Source: JAMXLG01 sp963765935 (GTDB lineage: Bacteria; Vulcanimicrobiota; Vulcanimicrobiia; Vulcanimicrobiales; Vulcanimicrobiaceae). Taken from it: a DNA stretch of 64,000 nt. Positions 52,341 to 61,526 of the stretch are shown here, piece by piece (the stretch's first letter is position 1; every line of letters begins with the position of its first letter). The stretch spans positions 62,001 to 126,000 of the forward strand of contig CAVXXX010000004.1 in the NCBI GenBank assembly GCA_963765935.1, given 5' to 3'. A program made the translations under genes and the position numbers. The notes beneath the pieces were generated by a model. It searched no databases. It had not been told where the DNA came from and worked only from the letters and a program-made list of their open reading frames with translations.

Positions 52341-52748
52341 TTCCGCGGCGCGTGCGAGGTCGCGAATCAAACGACGCAGCGTAAGGCGAGCGATATGGCG
52401 GCCGGCCATTCGGTCGAAAAGCCGTCCCGTTCCACCGAGCGGTGGATCGTACTGACCGGTGATACGCACGTGCACGTCACGGAAATGGGGTCGCACGGTA
52501 AGCGTGCCTGAAAAAGCGGGGAACGTTCGGTGTTCCGGTTTCCAAAAAATCGTGAGTGCATCGTGCCGGCGGCATTCGTCGGTGAGATCGTCGACGATTG
52601 CCCAGCCGACATGCACCCGCTCGCGTACGCCGCGCATCGGGGAAACAAGCATGTCGTGACGGTCGCGCAACGCGCGTTCCATCATATCGACAGCGACGGA
52701 AAACGGACAGCGGACAAGTGCCGATGCATGAATGACTTTGGCTGACAC
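52248..52748 (-). CDS. SRPBCC-fold (polyketide cyclase-like) protein
   Basis: A 166-residue protein of the START/SRPBCC hydrophobic-ligand-binding kind. The pattern FPAFSGTLTVRPHFRDVHV, RITGQYDPPLGGTGRLFDRM and AGRHIARLTLRRLIRDLARA is typical of small cyclase-like members. The conserved fold ends near residue 140; the last 29 residues lie in the 93-bp stretch antisense to the 3' end of pyk. Start GTG 52748. Function unknown; such proteins bind lipids or aromatic ligands. Confidence 0.72.
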   Translation of the reverse strand: MSAKVIHASALVRCPFSVAVDMMERALRDRHDMLVSPMRGVRERVHVGWAIVDDLTDECRRHDALTIFWKPEHRTFPAFSGTLTVRPHFRDVHVRITGQYDPPLGGTGRLFDRMAGRHIARLTLRRLIRDLARAAESRYLVYLQEIRAPGSDRHTGSESNEILRTH

Positions 52749-52838
52749 GATTTATGCCCTCCAGCGGAGGGTTGCGGGCTGCGAGTGAGGGTACACGGCT
52801 CTTCCATCATACACGGCAGAAACGCGCGCGGGAGGAAG

Positions 52839-53867
52839 CTAGCGCAAAAATTGCAGCGGTGATGCGGCTTCGTCGATATTCAGTTGGTCCATGGTGCACG
52901 TACGCGGCGCTTTATCCGGACGAAACCGAAGCAACTTCGTCCCGTGGCGAAAGCGGTTTCCGGTCACGTGGTCGTATTGAACTTCGACGACAATTTTTGG
53001 ATCGAGCGGAAACCATGGCTCTTCGGTTTGCCGCCAGCGGCTTGGTCCGCCGGGGGCCGTTCCGGTAAAGCCGGGCGGTTTCTCCAGTGCGCGCAGTTGT
53101 TTGAGCAGCGGGCTTCGTTCGCGTGTTTTAAAACCGGACGTGAATCCGACGTGGTTCAGTTTTCCTTCGTTATCATAGAGTCCGAGTAAGAGCGATCCCA
53201 CGCCCGACTTATCTTTATTGAGCCGGTAGCCGCCCACCACGCAATCGGCCGTGCGCAAGTTTTTAATCTTGACGGCGGCACCGCGCGTGCCGGTCGCATA
53301 CGGAAGATCGCGCCGTTTCGCGATCACGCCGTCGAGCGCGTTGCCGACGTGTGCAAACCACTCATCGACGACGGCCCGATCGTATGTGGCCGGTGAAAGC
53401 GCGGGATTGTCGGCTTCGAAAAATTGACGCGCGAAGGCTTCGAGCGTTTCGCGCCGCGCATCGAGCACGTCGCCGGTTCGATCGTTGCCGTCGGCGTCCA
53501 CGAGAAGATCGAACACGACCAGTCGCGCAGGCGTCTCTTTGCTAAGGCGCGCGATTCGGCTCTGCGCCGGATGAATGCGCTGTAAAAGCGCGTCAAATGA
53601 GAGTTCGTCACCGATCTGCACCATGAGCTCGCCATCTAAAACGAACTGGTTCGCGCGCAATGCCCGCAGCCGCTCGACGATTTCGGGAAAGTATCGTGCG
53701 AGCGGCTGGCCAGACTTGGATTGGATTTCGATCTCGTCGCCGTCACGGAAGATCAGCGCGCGAAATCCGTCCCATTTCGGTTCGTACTCCCACTGCGGGC
53801 CGTCGGGAATACGCTCTACCTGCGTCATTTCCATCGGCTCGTACGGCGGTACGATCGGTAAGTTCAT
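52839..53867 (-). CDS. ATP-dependent DNA ligase (LigC/LigD ligase-domain type)
   Basis: A 342-residue ligase. The adenylated Lys is K31 in EYEPKWDGFRALIF (motif I), with motif III LVVFDLLVDADG, motif IV ALDGVIAKRRDLPYATGTRG and motif V AAVKIKNLRTADCVVGGY. An OB-fold domain follows. It corresponds to the ligase domain of LigD, encoded here separately from the polymerase domain at 55637-56548. It would seal nicks in non-homologous end joining or base-excision repair; no Ku gene is in the window. Confidence 0.93.
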   Translation of the reverse strand: MNLPIVPPYEPMEMTQVERIPDGPQWEYEPKWDGFRALIFRDGDEIEIQSKSGQPLARYFPEIVERLRALRANQFVLDGELMVQIGDELSFDALLQRIHPAQSRIARLSKETPARLVVFDLLVDADGNDRTGDVLDARRETLEAFARQFFEADNPALSPATYDRAVVDEWFAHVGNALDGVIAKRRDLPYATGTRGAAVKIKNLRTADCVVGGYRLNKDKSGVGSLLLGLYDNEGKLNHVGFTSGFKTRERSPLLKQLRALEKPPGFTGTAPGGPSRWRQTEEPWFPLDPKIVVEVQYDHVTGNRFRHGTKLLRFRPDKAPRTCTMDQLNIDEAASPLQFLR

Positions 53868-53870
53868 TGG

Positions 53871-55463
53871 TTATTGGCATCCGTTCCCACTCGTGGTCAA
53901 GACGTACCCGTCCTCGGGGTTGATCGAAAGCGGATTGCTTAGCGACCGGTTATTGATATCGGTGTACGTGTGGTTCGCCGGCAGCGGGAACGACTGCGCC
54001 GTTGACGATCCCGCGTTCGCTACGACTAGACCATGTTCGAAGCGCCGATCGAAGACCGAGCTGCTGTAGGTCTGCGCTGCCGTACAAGGTCGTCCGAGCG
54101 ATGCTTGATATTGCTGGTAGTACGCTTCCGAACCGTAGCCGTATCCTGAACCGATCGAACCGATTACATAAAGATCGAGATTGCCTTCGTTCGTGAGATC
54201 GTATGTTGCAATCGCGTACTCAACGTGGTTCGGCGTTGCCGTCGGGCCGTCGGCACTGAACCGGTTGATGTCGACCATGGCGATACGTCGCGCCTGTGCT
54301 GCTTCCATGTACGCATACGTTTTCGTGTATAACGTCGGAGTTGAGGGCGGCGGATGCGTACCGTAATCCGAGAAGCCGACTTCGTCGAGCATGATGTCGG
54401 AGACCGACATCAACGCTTGTTCGTTCGAGTTTGCCGGACTCGCGCCCGTGTGGTTCACCGCAACGGTCATGCCGTTCTGATGCGCCTGGGAGTACGCATA
54501 GGAGACCCAACTCAGCACGTCTTGAGTGAACTTCGGATCGTTCTTTCCGCTATAGATGATGTTCGGCGAGCCGTCGCTGTTGCGCGTTCCGCAGGCGTAT
54601 TCACTCGAATTCTCGGTCTGCCCGAGTTTCGGATTACCGCCCACCATGAAGTCGAAGAAGATCACTTGGTCGAGCGCGAGCGTCGTATAGCCGTTCGCCT
54701 TCGCGTAGTTTATCAAGCCCGAAACCTGATATTGCTGCACGGCCGGGTTTTCGAAGTTCAGCGGAACATCAGGGAAACCGTCACCCGGGGTATACGCGTA
54801 GTCGTTCGTCATCGTCCCCGAAGCGTTGCAGGCATAGAGAATCCAATCCGGATGATTCTGCTGGAACCATTGCAGATTCTGCCCGGAGATAAGGTCGTTG
54901 TCTTCTTCGATGATGTAATACCGTCCGACGAGCATCGACGAATTGCTCTGGCGCCACGCGAACGTACGGTTCGGATCGGCGGTTGTGTTAAAGGATCCCC
55001 AAATGAAATTGTAGCGGCTTGCATCGGCTTGCACTCGCGACGTCGGGATGTTCGTCCCGTCGCTGGGATAGTAGTCAAAGATTTGCGCAAGTCCGAGCTT
55101 GCCGTACGTGCTCGTGAGGACCGATTGCGGATCCGCCGGGTAAAACGTCTGATTCGGCACCGGGCTTGGCGTCGGCGTCGGTTTCGGCGTAGCCGTCGGT
55201 TTCGATGTGGGCGTGGCCGTCGGCTTTGATGTCGGCGTGGCCGTCGGCTTCGATGTCGGCGTCGCCGTCGGCTTCGGCGTGGGCGTTGTACCGATCGGTG
55301 TTGCCGTCGGCTTTGCGGTTGGCGTTGCGGGAACCGGCGTCGGATTGGTTCCACCGCCTGAGGGCGCGGACGGCAACGAACTGCCGCCGCTTCCACCGCC
55401 TCCTCCGCATGCAGCGAGCGAAAGTGCGAGAATAGCGAAAAGCGCTGGCAGTTGCGATTTCAT
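53871..55463 (-). CDS. Secreted lipoprotein with Pro/Thr repeats and a GHL15-like putative glycosidase domain
   Basis: A 530-residue lipoprotein: MKSQLPALFAILALSLAAC with Cys19, then Gly/Ser-rich and Pro/Thr-rich linkers including about four near-identical PTATPTSK units (residues about 60-90). The globular part starts near QTFYPADPQSVL. It has a TIM-barrel feel: NHPDWILYACNASG, DVPLNFENPAVQQYQVSGLI, LALDQVIFFDFMVGG and MTVAVNHTGASPANSNEQAL. These resemble GHL15-type putative glycosyl hydrolases. Two Asp/Glu (in LALDQVIF and IMLDEVGF) are candidate catalytic residues. The assignment is from pattern recall and only moderate. It stands between two DNA-repair genes. Confidence 0.68.
   Translation of the reverse strand: MKSQLPALFAILALSLAACGGGGGSGGSSLPSAPSGGGTNPTPVPATPTAKPTATPIGTTPTPKPTATPTSKPTATPTSKPTATPTSKPTATPKPTPTPSPVPNQTFYPADPQSVLTSTYGKLGLAQIFDYYPSDGTNIPTSRVQADASRYNFIWGSFNTTADPNRTFAWRQSNSSMLVGRYYIIEEDNDLISGQNLQWFQQNHPDWILYACNASGTMTNDYAYTPGDGFPDVPLNFENPAVQQYQVSGLINYAKANGYTTLALDQVIFFDFMVGGNPKLGQTENSSEYACGTRNSDGSPNIIYSGKNDPKFTQDVLSWVSYAYSQAHQNGMTVAVNHTGASPANSNEQALMSVSDIMLDEVGFSDYGTHPPPSTPTLYTKTYAYMEAAQARRIAMVDINRFSADGPTATPNHVEYAIATYDLTNEGNLDLYVIGSIGSGYGYGSEAYYQQYQASLGRPCTAAQTYSSSVFDRRFEHGLVVANAGSSTAQSFPLPANHTYTDINNRSLSNPLSINPEDGYVLTTSGNGCQ
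55190..55290. repeat. 24-bp tandem repeat encoding a Pro/Thr linker
   Basis: About four copies of a 24-base unit (GTGGCCGTCGGCTTTGATGT plus 4 bases) with one- or two-base differences. It encodes repeated PTATPTSK in the lipoprotein at 53871-55463. Such repeats expand and contract by slippage, so linker length may vary between strains. Confidence 0.85.
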
Positions 55464-55636
55464 GTGTGGTACCCAGCTCCGGTTGTCAAGAGAGACTCGA
55501 AGTCAGCGTACCAAAACCGAACGTTTCCTTAGACTGCTGATGAGGGAGCGGCTATAGGGTAAAAGTTCCTAATGGAACGACGTTTAACTCTCGCGCGCGC
55601 CGTTTTTACGCGTAGAAGCGGGTCCTTGGTCGGTTT

Positions 55637-56548
55637 TTATACCGGCGGCAATGCAAATCTTCCGCGCTTTGCGGAGAGCGGTTTCCAGAGATCTCCCGCG
55701 CGTTCGATACGGTCGATCATATTGTCGATACGGAAGTCGTCGATCTCTACGCCGGCCTCGATTTCATCCCAAGTTACGGGAGCAGAAACGGTAGCAAGCG
55801 CCGTCGGCCGTACCGAATAGACCGATGCGAGCGTCGCGCCCCACCGGTTTTGGTTGTAGTCGACGAGCACGCGTCCCGGCGGCCGCTTCTCCTTCCGATA
55901 TTCGGAGGTCATAAGCGCCGGTTCGTGCCGCGCGAGCGCTACCGAGAACTCCTTAGCGAATCGCCACACGTCTTTTTGCAACGGTCCGCGCACGATCGGA
56001 ACGTAGACGTGGATGCCTTTCGATCCCGATGTTTTTGCATAGCTTTCGAGTCCGAGCGCCGCAAGGCCGTCGCGAACGAGCAACGCGGTTTCACGCACGC
56101 GATCGAACGGCGCGTTACCGGGATCGAGATCGAAATGCACGTAATCAGGGCGATTGACGTCGTCGCAGGTTGCATACCACTGATTGAGATCGATGCATCC
56201 GAGATTCACGATCCACAGGAGCGAAGCAAGGTCGTTCGCCATCGGAAAATCGATCACGTTTCCGGATGCATGCTCGATGCGACACGTTTCGAGCCACTGC
56301 GGGTGTGGCGACGGCGTGCGTTTCATGAAGAAGAACTCGCCGTGCGCGCCGTTGGGGTATCGTTTCATCACCATCGCGCGCTGCGCTACGTGCGGCAGCA
56401 GATACGGCGCGACATCGGCGTAGTACTGAAGCAGGTCGCGCTTCGTTGCGCCCGTCTTCGGGAAGAAGACTTTGTTGAGATTCGTCAGCGCGACGTCCTT
56501 GCCGGCGGCACGTACCGTCGCAGCTTCGCCGTCGCGCGGAATCGTCAT
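55637..56548 (-). CDS. LigD-type primase-polymerase domain protein
   Basis: A 303-residue archaeo-eukaryotic primase-like polymerase of the NHEJ LigD-Pol family. It shows NLNKVFFPKTGATKRDLLQY, the catalytic Asp motif PDYVHFDLDPGNAPFDRV (about residue 139), KTSGSKGIHVYVPI and GRVLVDYNQNRWGATLASVY. It fills and extends broken DNA ends, preferring ribonucleotides. It is coupled to recN by ATGA and separated from the ligase gene by a secreted lipoprotein gene. The assignment is firm. Confidence 0.93.
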   Translation of the reverse strand: MTIPRDGEAATVRAAGKDVALTNLNKVFFPKTGATKRDLLQYYADVAPYLLPHVAQRAMVMKRYPNGAHGEFFFMKRTPSPHPQWLETCRIEHASGNVIDFPMANDLASLLWIVNLGCIDLNQWYATCDDVNRPDYVHFDLDPGNAPFDRVRETALLVRDGLAALGLESYAKTSGSKGIHVYVPIVRGPLQKDVWRFAKEFSVALARHEPALMTSEYRKEKRPPGRVLVDYNQNRWGATLASVYSVRPTALATVSAPVTWDEIEAGVEIDDFRIDNMIDRIERAGDLWKPLSAKRGRFALPPV

Positions 56549-58212
56549 TTTGCCGCCTTCAACAACGTCCGCGCGTGTTCGAGCGCGACGGCATGCGGCT
56601 CACCCGAAAGCATGCGCGCGAGCTCCGCGGCTCGCGCATCGTCGCCGACCACCTCGCGTATTGCGATCGTCGTCGTTCCGCGTTTTTCGTGCTTTTCCAG
56701 TGTATAGTGACGGTTTGCCCACGTCGCGAGCTGCGCGAGGTGCGTGACGCACATCACCTGTCCATCTTCGGCAAGGCGTCCCAAACGCGCGCCGACCGCG
56801 TTTGCCGTCGCGCCGCCGATGCCCGCATCGATTTCGTCGAAAACCAGCGCGATGCGCTCTCGCATTGACGCCAGCGCAACGACGAGAGCAAGCAACACAC
56901 GCGAGAGTTCGCCGCCGGAGGCGACGCGGGTCAGCGGCCGAAGCTCTTCGCCGGCATTTGCCGCAAACGTAAATTCGGCATTCTCCGCGCCTTCGCGACC
57001 GGCGCGGTCAAGTGCGGTAAATGCAACATCGAAGCGAGCCGATGCTAGGGCCAAGTCTTTCAACTCCGCCATGACGGCAGCGGCGAGACGCTTTGCGGAT
57101 GCGGCGCGCAGTGTCGAAAGCTTCGCCGCTTCCGATTCCAGCGTTGCACGCGCGTGCGCAACCGCGCGCGTCAGCTCGGCGGTTCGCGCATCTTTGCCTT
57201 CGAACTCGGAAACGATACGCTGTGCTTCGTCGGCATACGCTAACAGTGCGTCGATCGTCGAACCGAATTTCCGTTTTGCGCGGTCAATTGCATCCAGACG
57301 CGCATTGATCTCTTCGAGCTCTCCCGGTTCGAATTCGGTTGCGTCTCGTTCGCGCGCGATGCTCGTCGCCAAGTCGTTGACTTCACTTTGCAACGCATTT
57401 GCCTGCGCGTTCATCGATGCGAGCGCGTCGCTTATCTCCGCAATGCCATGCAGCGCCCCCGCCGCGGCACCGAGCGATGTCGCCGCACCGGCGTCGTCTG
57501 CGGCAAGCGCTTCATGCGCGAGGCGCAGCGAACTTGCGATGCGCTCGATATTGTCGAGATAGCGCCGGCGTTCCGTCAAACGCTCGTCCTCGCCCGGCTG
57601 CGGCGCCAGCGCCTCGATTTCTTCGAGCGCGTACTTTGCGTCGTCGTAGCGCGCTTGCGCGCGTCGCTCGTCACCGGTCAACATGTCAAGCTCGCGCGCG
57701 AGCGCGGTGAGCGCATCGTATGCAGCACGGACCGATGCTCGCGCGGCCTCCACCGGCGCGCCGCCGAAGCGATCGATGAGTTCCAAATGATACGTGGACG
57801 CGAGCAACCGCTGCGCTTCGTGCTGTCCGACGATCTCCACAATCCGCGGCGCAATTTCGCGCGCGTAACTCGCCGTCGAAGCACGCCCGTTGACGCGAAC
57901 GCTCGATTTACCATTCTCGGCAATCTCGCGAACAATCGTCGCCTCTTCACCGGGATCCACCTCGAAGCCGTCCGCCGTCAATTGCTCGCGCAACGCATCG
58001 TCGGGTTCGAATGCAAGCGTAACGACCGCGCGCGATGCGCCGCGCCGCACGACATCGCTACTCGCACGCGCCCCCATCGCGCACGCAAGCGCACCTAAAA
58101 TCATGGTCTTACCCGACCCCGTCTCGCCGGTGAAGATCGTCGCCCCTTCCGAAAACTCAATCTCGGCCGCCTCGATCAATCCATAATCCCGTATCTCTAA
58201 TCTTCGTAACAT
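56545..58212 (-). CDS. recN: DNA repair protein RecN
   Basis: A 555-residue SMC-like ATPase that handles double-strand breaks. Walker A is GATIFTGETGSGKTMILGAL, the signature region TRVASGGELSRVLLALVVAL and Walker B ALVFDEIDAGIGGATANAVG. A coiled coil of about 200 residues lies between. The C-terminal H-loop region is VMCVTHLAQLATWANRH. It overlaps the LigD-Pol gene by ATGA, which links two double-strand-break functions. The 116 bases before its start contain nothing recognisable. Confidence 0.96.
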   Translation of the reverse strand: MLRRLEIRDYGLIEAAEIEFSEGATIFTGETGSGKTMILGALACAMGARASSDVVRRGASRAVVTLAFEPDDALREQLTADGFEVDPGEEATIVREIAENGKSSVRVNGRASTASYAREIAPRIVEIVGQHEAQRLLASTYHLELIDRFGGAPVEAARASVRAAYDALTALARELDMLTGDERRAQARYDDAKYALEEIEALAPQPGEDERLTERRRYLDNIERIASSLRLAHEALAADDAGAATSLGAAAGALHGIAEISDALASMNAQANALQSEVNDLATSIARERDATEFEPGELEEINARLDAIDRAKRKFGSTIDALLAYADEAQRIVSEFEGKDARTAELTRAVAHARATLESEAAKLSTLRAASAKRLAAAVMAELKDLALASARFDVAFTALDRAGREGAENAEFTFAANAGEELRPLTRVASGGELSRVLLALVVALASMRERIALVFDEIDAGIGGATANAVGARLGRLAEDGQVMCVTHLAQLATWANRHYTLEKHEKRGTTTIAIREVVGDDARAAELARMLSGEPHAVALEHARTLLKAAK

Positions 58213-58328
58213 AGTGCGAATTCAATGATGCGCAGATTTTTCGTCGTGGTGTCGTTGAGAAGGCCCGAAGTGGACTATGGTCCATGAGGGTCTTCGCAAC
58301 GACTCCACGGCGGAAAAGCTGTGCATCA

Positions 58329-59195
58329 TTACCGCTGGGGGCCTTTGATGGAAACACCCCAGCTCATCTTTTCGCCTAGGCGTTCGAAGAAACGCAGCGG
58401 CGAAAGGCGCGCGAAGCGCACTTTCTTCGGATGTTTTTTCACGGCAACGGCGGTGTCGGGGCCGATCTCGGCGAGTACGTCGCCGTCGCATTCGAGATGG
58501 GCGTGCGCGACTTCGGAATCGCAGCTGATTTCGATGTTCGATGAGGCCGGAACAATGAGCGGTCTCGAAAACAACGTGTGCGGCAGCAGCGGCACGATGC
58601 CGAACGCATCGACGCGCGGCGAGATTATGGAACCGCCTGCGGAGAGAAAATATGCGGTAGAGCCCGTCGGTGTAGCGATGCAAATACCGTCGGCCGGAAT
58701 ATCCGCAATATGCTCGCGGTCGAGGCTGAGTCCGAACGGCACGATGCGCGAGACGTCGCCCTTGCGCACCACGACGTCATTGAGCGCAAAGAATGAGTTG
58801 CCGGCGTACTCGGCAAGTAACGCGGTCCGCTCCTCGATGAAGAGCCCGCGATCGATCAATTCCGGCAAGTCATTGATTCGGGGATCTCCGTAGTCGAGTT
58901 CGGTCAGGAACCCGAGCCGTCCGGTGTTGATGCCCAGTAACGGACAATCGCATTCCGTTGCAACGCGCGCGGCGCGAAGAAGCGTTCCGTCGCCGCCGAT
59001 CGTGATAAAGAGCGACGCTTCATGCGCGGCGTCGGTCGTTGCAAGTTTCGCAATCGCCGGCTGGCCTTTCCACGACGCGATTTCATAGCCGCTCGCACGA
59101 AAGGAAGACGCAACGGAGTCCGCAAGCGCGCGAGCCGTCTCGCGCGTCGCATCGACGTAGAGCGTCACCAGCTTGCGTTCGATGCCCAACTTCAT
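58329..59195 (-). CDS. nadK: NAD kinase
   Basis: A 288-residue ATP-NAD kinase making NADP. The GGDG motif is in SLFITIGGDGTLLRAARVA (about residue 65), followed by LLGINTGRLGFLTEL and the NE/D loop FALNDVVVRKGDVSRIVPF-like region. PTGSTAYFLSAGGSIISPR is the conserved Gly/Ser block. ATG 59195 overlaps the tlyA stop (ATGA). The order tlyA-nadK-recN is common in Gram-positive and related phyla. Confidence 0.96.
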   Translation of the reverse strand: MKLGIERKLVTLYVDATRETARALADSVASSFRASGYEIASWKGQPAIAKLATTDAAHEASLFITIGGDGTLLRAARVATECDCPLLGINTGRLGFLTELDYGDPRINDLPELIDRGLFIEERTALLAEYAGNSFFALNDVVVRKGDVSRIVPFGLSLDREHIADIPADGICIATPTGSTAYFLSAGGSIISPRVDAFGIVPLLPHTLFSRPLIVPASSNIEISCDSEVAHAHLECDGDVLAEIGPDTAVAVKKHPKKVRFARLSPLRFFERLGEKMSWGVSIKGPQR

Positions 59196-59989
59196 CCCGG
59201 CTCGCCTTCGCTAACGACGGCATCTATCCGCTTGTCGTCGACCGGTTCGCCGTCCGTTCGAAAGTCGCCGAGAAATTCACGGTTTCCGGCAGGCCCGAGC
59301 AGAGGCGAGCGGGTCAAGGCAACCATGGAGAGACCCAGTTCACGGGCGGCGTCGCGTATCTCGCGCAGCACGTCCCGATGCACCGCCGGATCTCGAACGA
59401 CCCCTCCGCTTCCCAACCGTTCGCGTCCCGCCTCGAACTGCGGCTTGATCAATGCGACGATACGTCCGTGCGCGCGCAGATACGTTCGCGCGCGAGCCAA
59501 AATGGTTCGCAGTGAAATAAACGACGTATCGATCACGATCGCATCGAAACCGTTCGGATACGCGTCGTCGGGAAGCGTGCGGAAATTCGTTCGTTCGACG
59601 ACGGTCACGCGCGGATCGTTACGCAACTTCCAATCGAGCTGACCGTATCCCACGTCGACCGCCGTTACGCGTGCGGCTCCGCGTTGCAAGAGACAATCGG
59701 TGAAGCCGCCGGTCGAAGCGCCGACGTCGAGGATGTCGAGTCCGCGCACGTCGAAGGCGAATGTATCGAGGGCGTGGTCGAGTTTTTCCCCGCCGCGGCT
59801 CACGAACGGGCGCGGGCGCTCGACATCGATCGTCGCATCGTCGCGAACGCTCTGCCCGGCCTTGGTCGCCGGGACGCCGTTAACGCGCACGCGCCCCTCC
59901 ATGATCAAGCTGCGCGCTTGCGACCGGCTTACCCCGGTGCGCGCCGCAACAACTTCGTCAAGACGGATGGATTTGCGCTCCACGCGCAA
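59192..59989 (-). CDS. tlyA: TlyA-family rRNA 2'-O-methyltransferase
   Basis: A 265-residue protein with an N-terminal S4 RNA-binding domain (RLDEVVAARTGVSRSQARSL) and an FtsJ-type methyltransferase domain. Motif I is LDILDVGASTGGFTDCLLQR, then AVDVGYGQLDWKLRND, the catalytic Lys region VALIKPQFEAGRERLG and GGVVRDPAVHRDVL. TlyA methylates 16S (and in some species 23S) rRNA and determines capreomycin sensitivity in mycobacteria. Start TTG 59989 or GTG 59983. Confidence 0.93.
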   Translation of the reverse strand: MRVERKSIRLDEVVAARTGVSRSQARSLIMEGRVRVNGVPATKAGQSVRDDATIDVERPRPFVSRGGEKLDHALDTFAFDVRGLDILDVGASTGGFTDCLLQRGAARVTAVDVGYGQLDWKLRNDPRVTVVERTNFRTLPDDAYPNGFDAIVIDTSFISLRTILARARTYLRAHGRIVALIKPQFEAGRERLGSGGVVRDPAVHRDVLREIRDAARELGLSMVALTRSPLLGPAGNREFLGDFRTDGEPVDDKRIDAVVSEGEPG

Positions 59990-59992
59990 ACC

Positions 59993-60196
59993 CTAGCCGC
60001 CATCGCTCATCGCGCGGTCGACTTGCTCTTGCGCGCTCTTCAGCATCGACTCGCACTCGCGCGCGAGTTCCTTACCTTCCTTGAACAGCGCGATCGCTTC
60101 GTCGAGATCGACGCGGCCGGTCTCGAGTTTCTTGACGATCTCGTCGATTCGCTCGAGCTTCTCTTCGAACGATTTATTCGGCGCGCCGTTACTCAT
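59993..60196 (-). CDS. xseB: Exodeoxyribonuclease VII small subunit
   Basis: A 67-residue helical-hairpin subunit. FEEKLERIDEIVKKLETGRV and LDEAIALFKEGKELARECES are the standard family blocks. It binds XseA to form the single-strand exonuclease. The start (ATG 60196, or 60199) overlaps the xseA end by about 8 bases, and tlyA starts 4 bases after its stop. Confidence 0.93.
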   Translation of the reverse strand: MSNGAPNKSFEEKLERIDEIVKKLETGRVDLDEAIALFKEGKELARECESMLKSAQEQVDRAMSDGG

Positions 60197-61526
60197 CATG
60201 GACCGCTTCGACGCGCGCATCGAGCGTTCCGTGGCCCAGCCGCGCGGTAATTGCCTCGCCCGCAGACACGTCGGATGCCGAGCGCACGACCTCGCCGTCC
60301 CGCAGGATCATCGCGTAACCGCGCGCGAGCGGAGCACTCGGATCAACCGCATCGAGGCGCGCCGCCATCAGTTCGACCCCTCCGGCGCGCGATGCCGCAT
60401 AGCGTTCCCACCCCGGCAAGATTCGTCCGGCGCGCGCATCGAGCGCCGCGCGCCACTGCGCCATGCGTGTCGGGAAGTTATCGAGCCGTGCGCGCAGACG
60501 TACGAGGTGCTGCAACCGGTGCGCGAGGCGATGGGCCGGGTTCTGCGTCGTTAAGCGATGCTGTGCGGTCATCAGTGCTTCGCGGCGGCGCGAAGCTGCT
60601 CGTTCCCATGCGCGCTGCAACGACTCGTTTGCCGCATCCCCGCGTTGCAACGCGCGCGCGAGAAGGTCGCGCATCTCACGATCGAGCTGCTTCGAGAGAC
60701 GCTCCAGCCGCTCGTTTCCGCGCTGCCACAGATTGGCCAGATATTGCGCTGCGTTCGAGGGAGTTTCACACGTCAAATCGGCGACGTCATCGGCGAGATG
60801 ATGATCGCCCGTGTGACCGATACCCGTGATGACGGGAACGCTTGCGCGCAAAATCGCGCGAACGACCGGTTCACGATTGAACGTGAAGAGATCTTCGTAG
60901 GAACCTCCGCCGCGCGCAAGGACGATGGCGTCGGGTTTGCGGCGCGATGCCCGGTCGAGGGCGTCGGCAATCTCCGTCTCCGCGTTGATTCCCTGCACGC
61001 GAGTCTCGATGAATTCCACGCGAACGTGCGGCGCGCGTTCGCGCATGACGGTTTGAAAATCTTCAGCGCCCTTGCCCCGTGCCGACACGAGAACGACCAG
61101 CCGCGGGAAGCGCGGGACGCGCCGCTTACGCTCGACATCGAAGAGGCCTTCTTGCCGAAATCGTTCCTTGAGCGCTTCGTACTCTTGATAGAGTTGTCCG
61201 ATGCCGGTGAGCTGCAGATCCTCGACGAGCAATTCGTAGCGGCTGCGCCGTTCGACGACGCGCACCGAACCATAGGCGATCACCGCCGTGCCGAGCGCAA
61301 CCTGCGGAAAACGCTGCGCGCGATTGTGGTACGCAAAACATTCGAGCACCGCGTTTGCGTCCTTGATCGTGAAATACACGCCGTTCTGGCGCGGATTCCA
61401 TTGCGAGATCTCGCCGGTGATTCCGAGATACTCGAACGGCCGGATCCGCCGGAACACTTCACGCAGCCGCGCGGCAAATTCGCCGACGGTAACGATTAAG
61501 GATGGTTCGCGCGACGGCGCGTTCAT
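60189..61526 (-). CDS. xseA: Exodeoxyribonuclease VII large subunit
   Basis: A 445-residue nuclease subunit. An N-terminal OB fold (LGITGEISQWNPRQNGVYFT) is followed by the catalytic domain with RVPRFPRLVVLVSARGKGA, DAIVLARGGGSYEDLFTFN and PVITGIGHTGDHHLADDVAD with TPSNAAQ. A long helical region rich in Arg/Glu binds XseB. The terminal block PLARGYAMI is conserved. ATG 61526 overlaps the PBP gene stop (ATGA). Confidence 0.96.
   Translation of the reverse strand: MNAPSREPSLIVTVGEFAARLREVFRRIRPFEYLGITGEISQWNPRQNGVYFTIKDANAVLECFAYHNRAQRFPQVALGTAVIAYGSVRVVERRSRYELLVEDLQLTGIGQLYQEYEALKERFRQEGLFDVERKRRVPRFPRLVVLVSARGKGAEDFQTVMRERAPHVRVEFIETRVQGINAETEIADALDRASRRKPDAIVLARGGGSYEDLFTFNREPVVRAILRASVPVITGIGHTGDHHLADDVADLTCETPSNAAQYLANLWQRGNERLERLSKQLDREMRDLLARALQRGDAANESLQRAWERAASRRREALMTAQHRLTTQNPAHRLAHRLQHLVRLRARLDNFPTRMAQWRAALDARAGRILPGWERYAASRAGGVELMAARLDAVDPSAPLARGYAMILRDGEVVRSASDVSAGEAITARLGHGTLDARVEAVHDE

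Noticed and set aside
55190..55290. Regular 24-bp repeats as a possible CRISPR array
   Set aside because: Repeats are directly tandem without unique spacers and encode an in-frame Pro/Thr linker.
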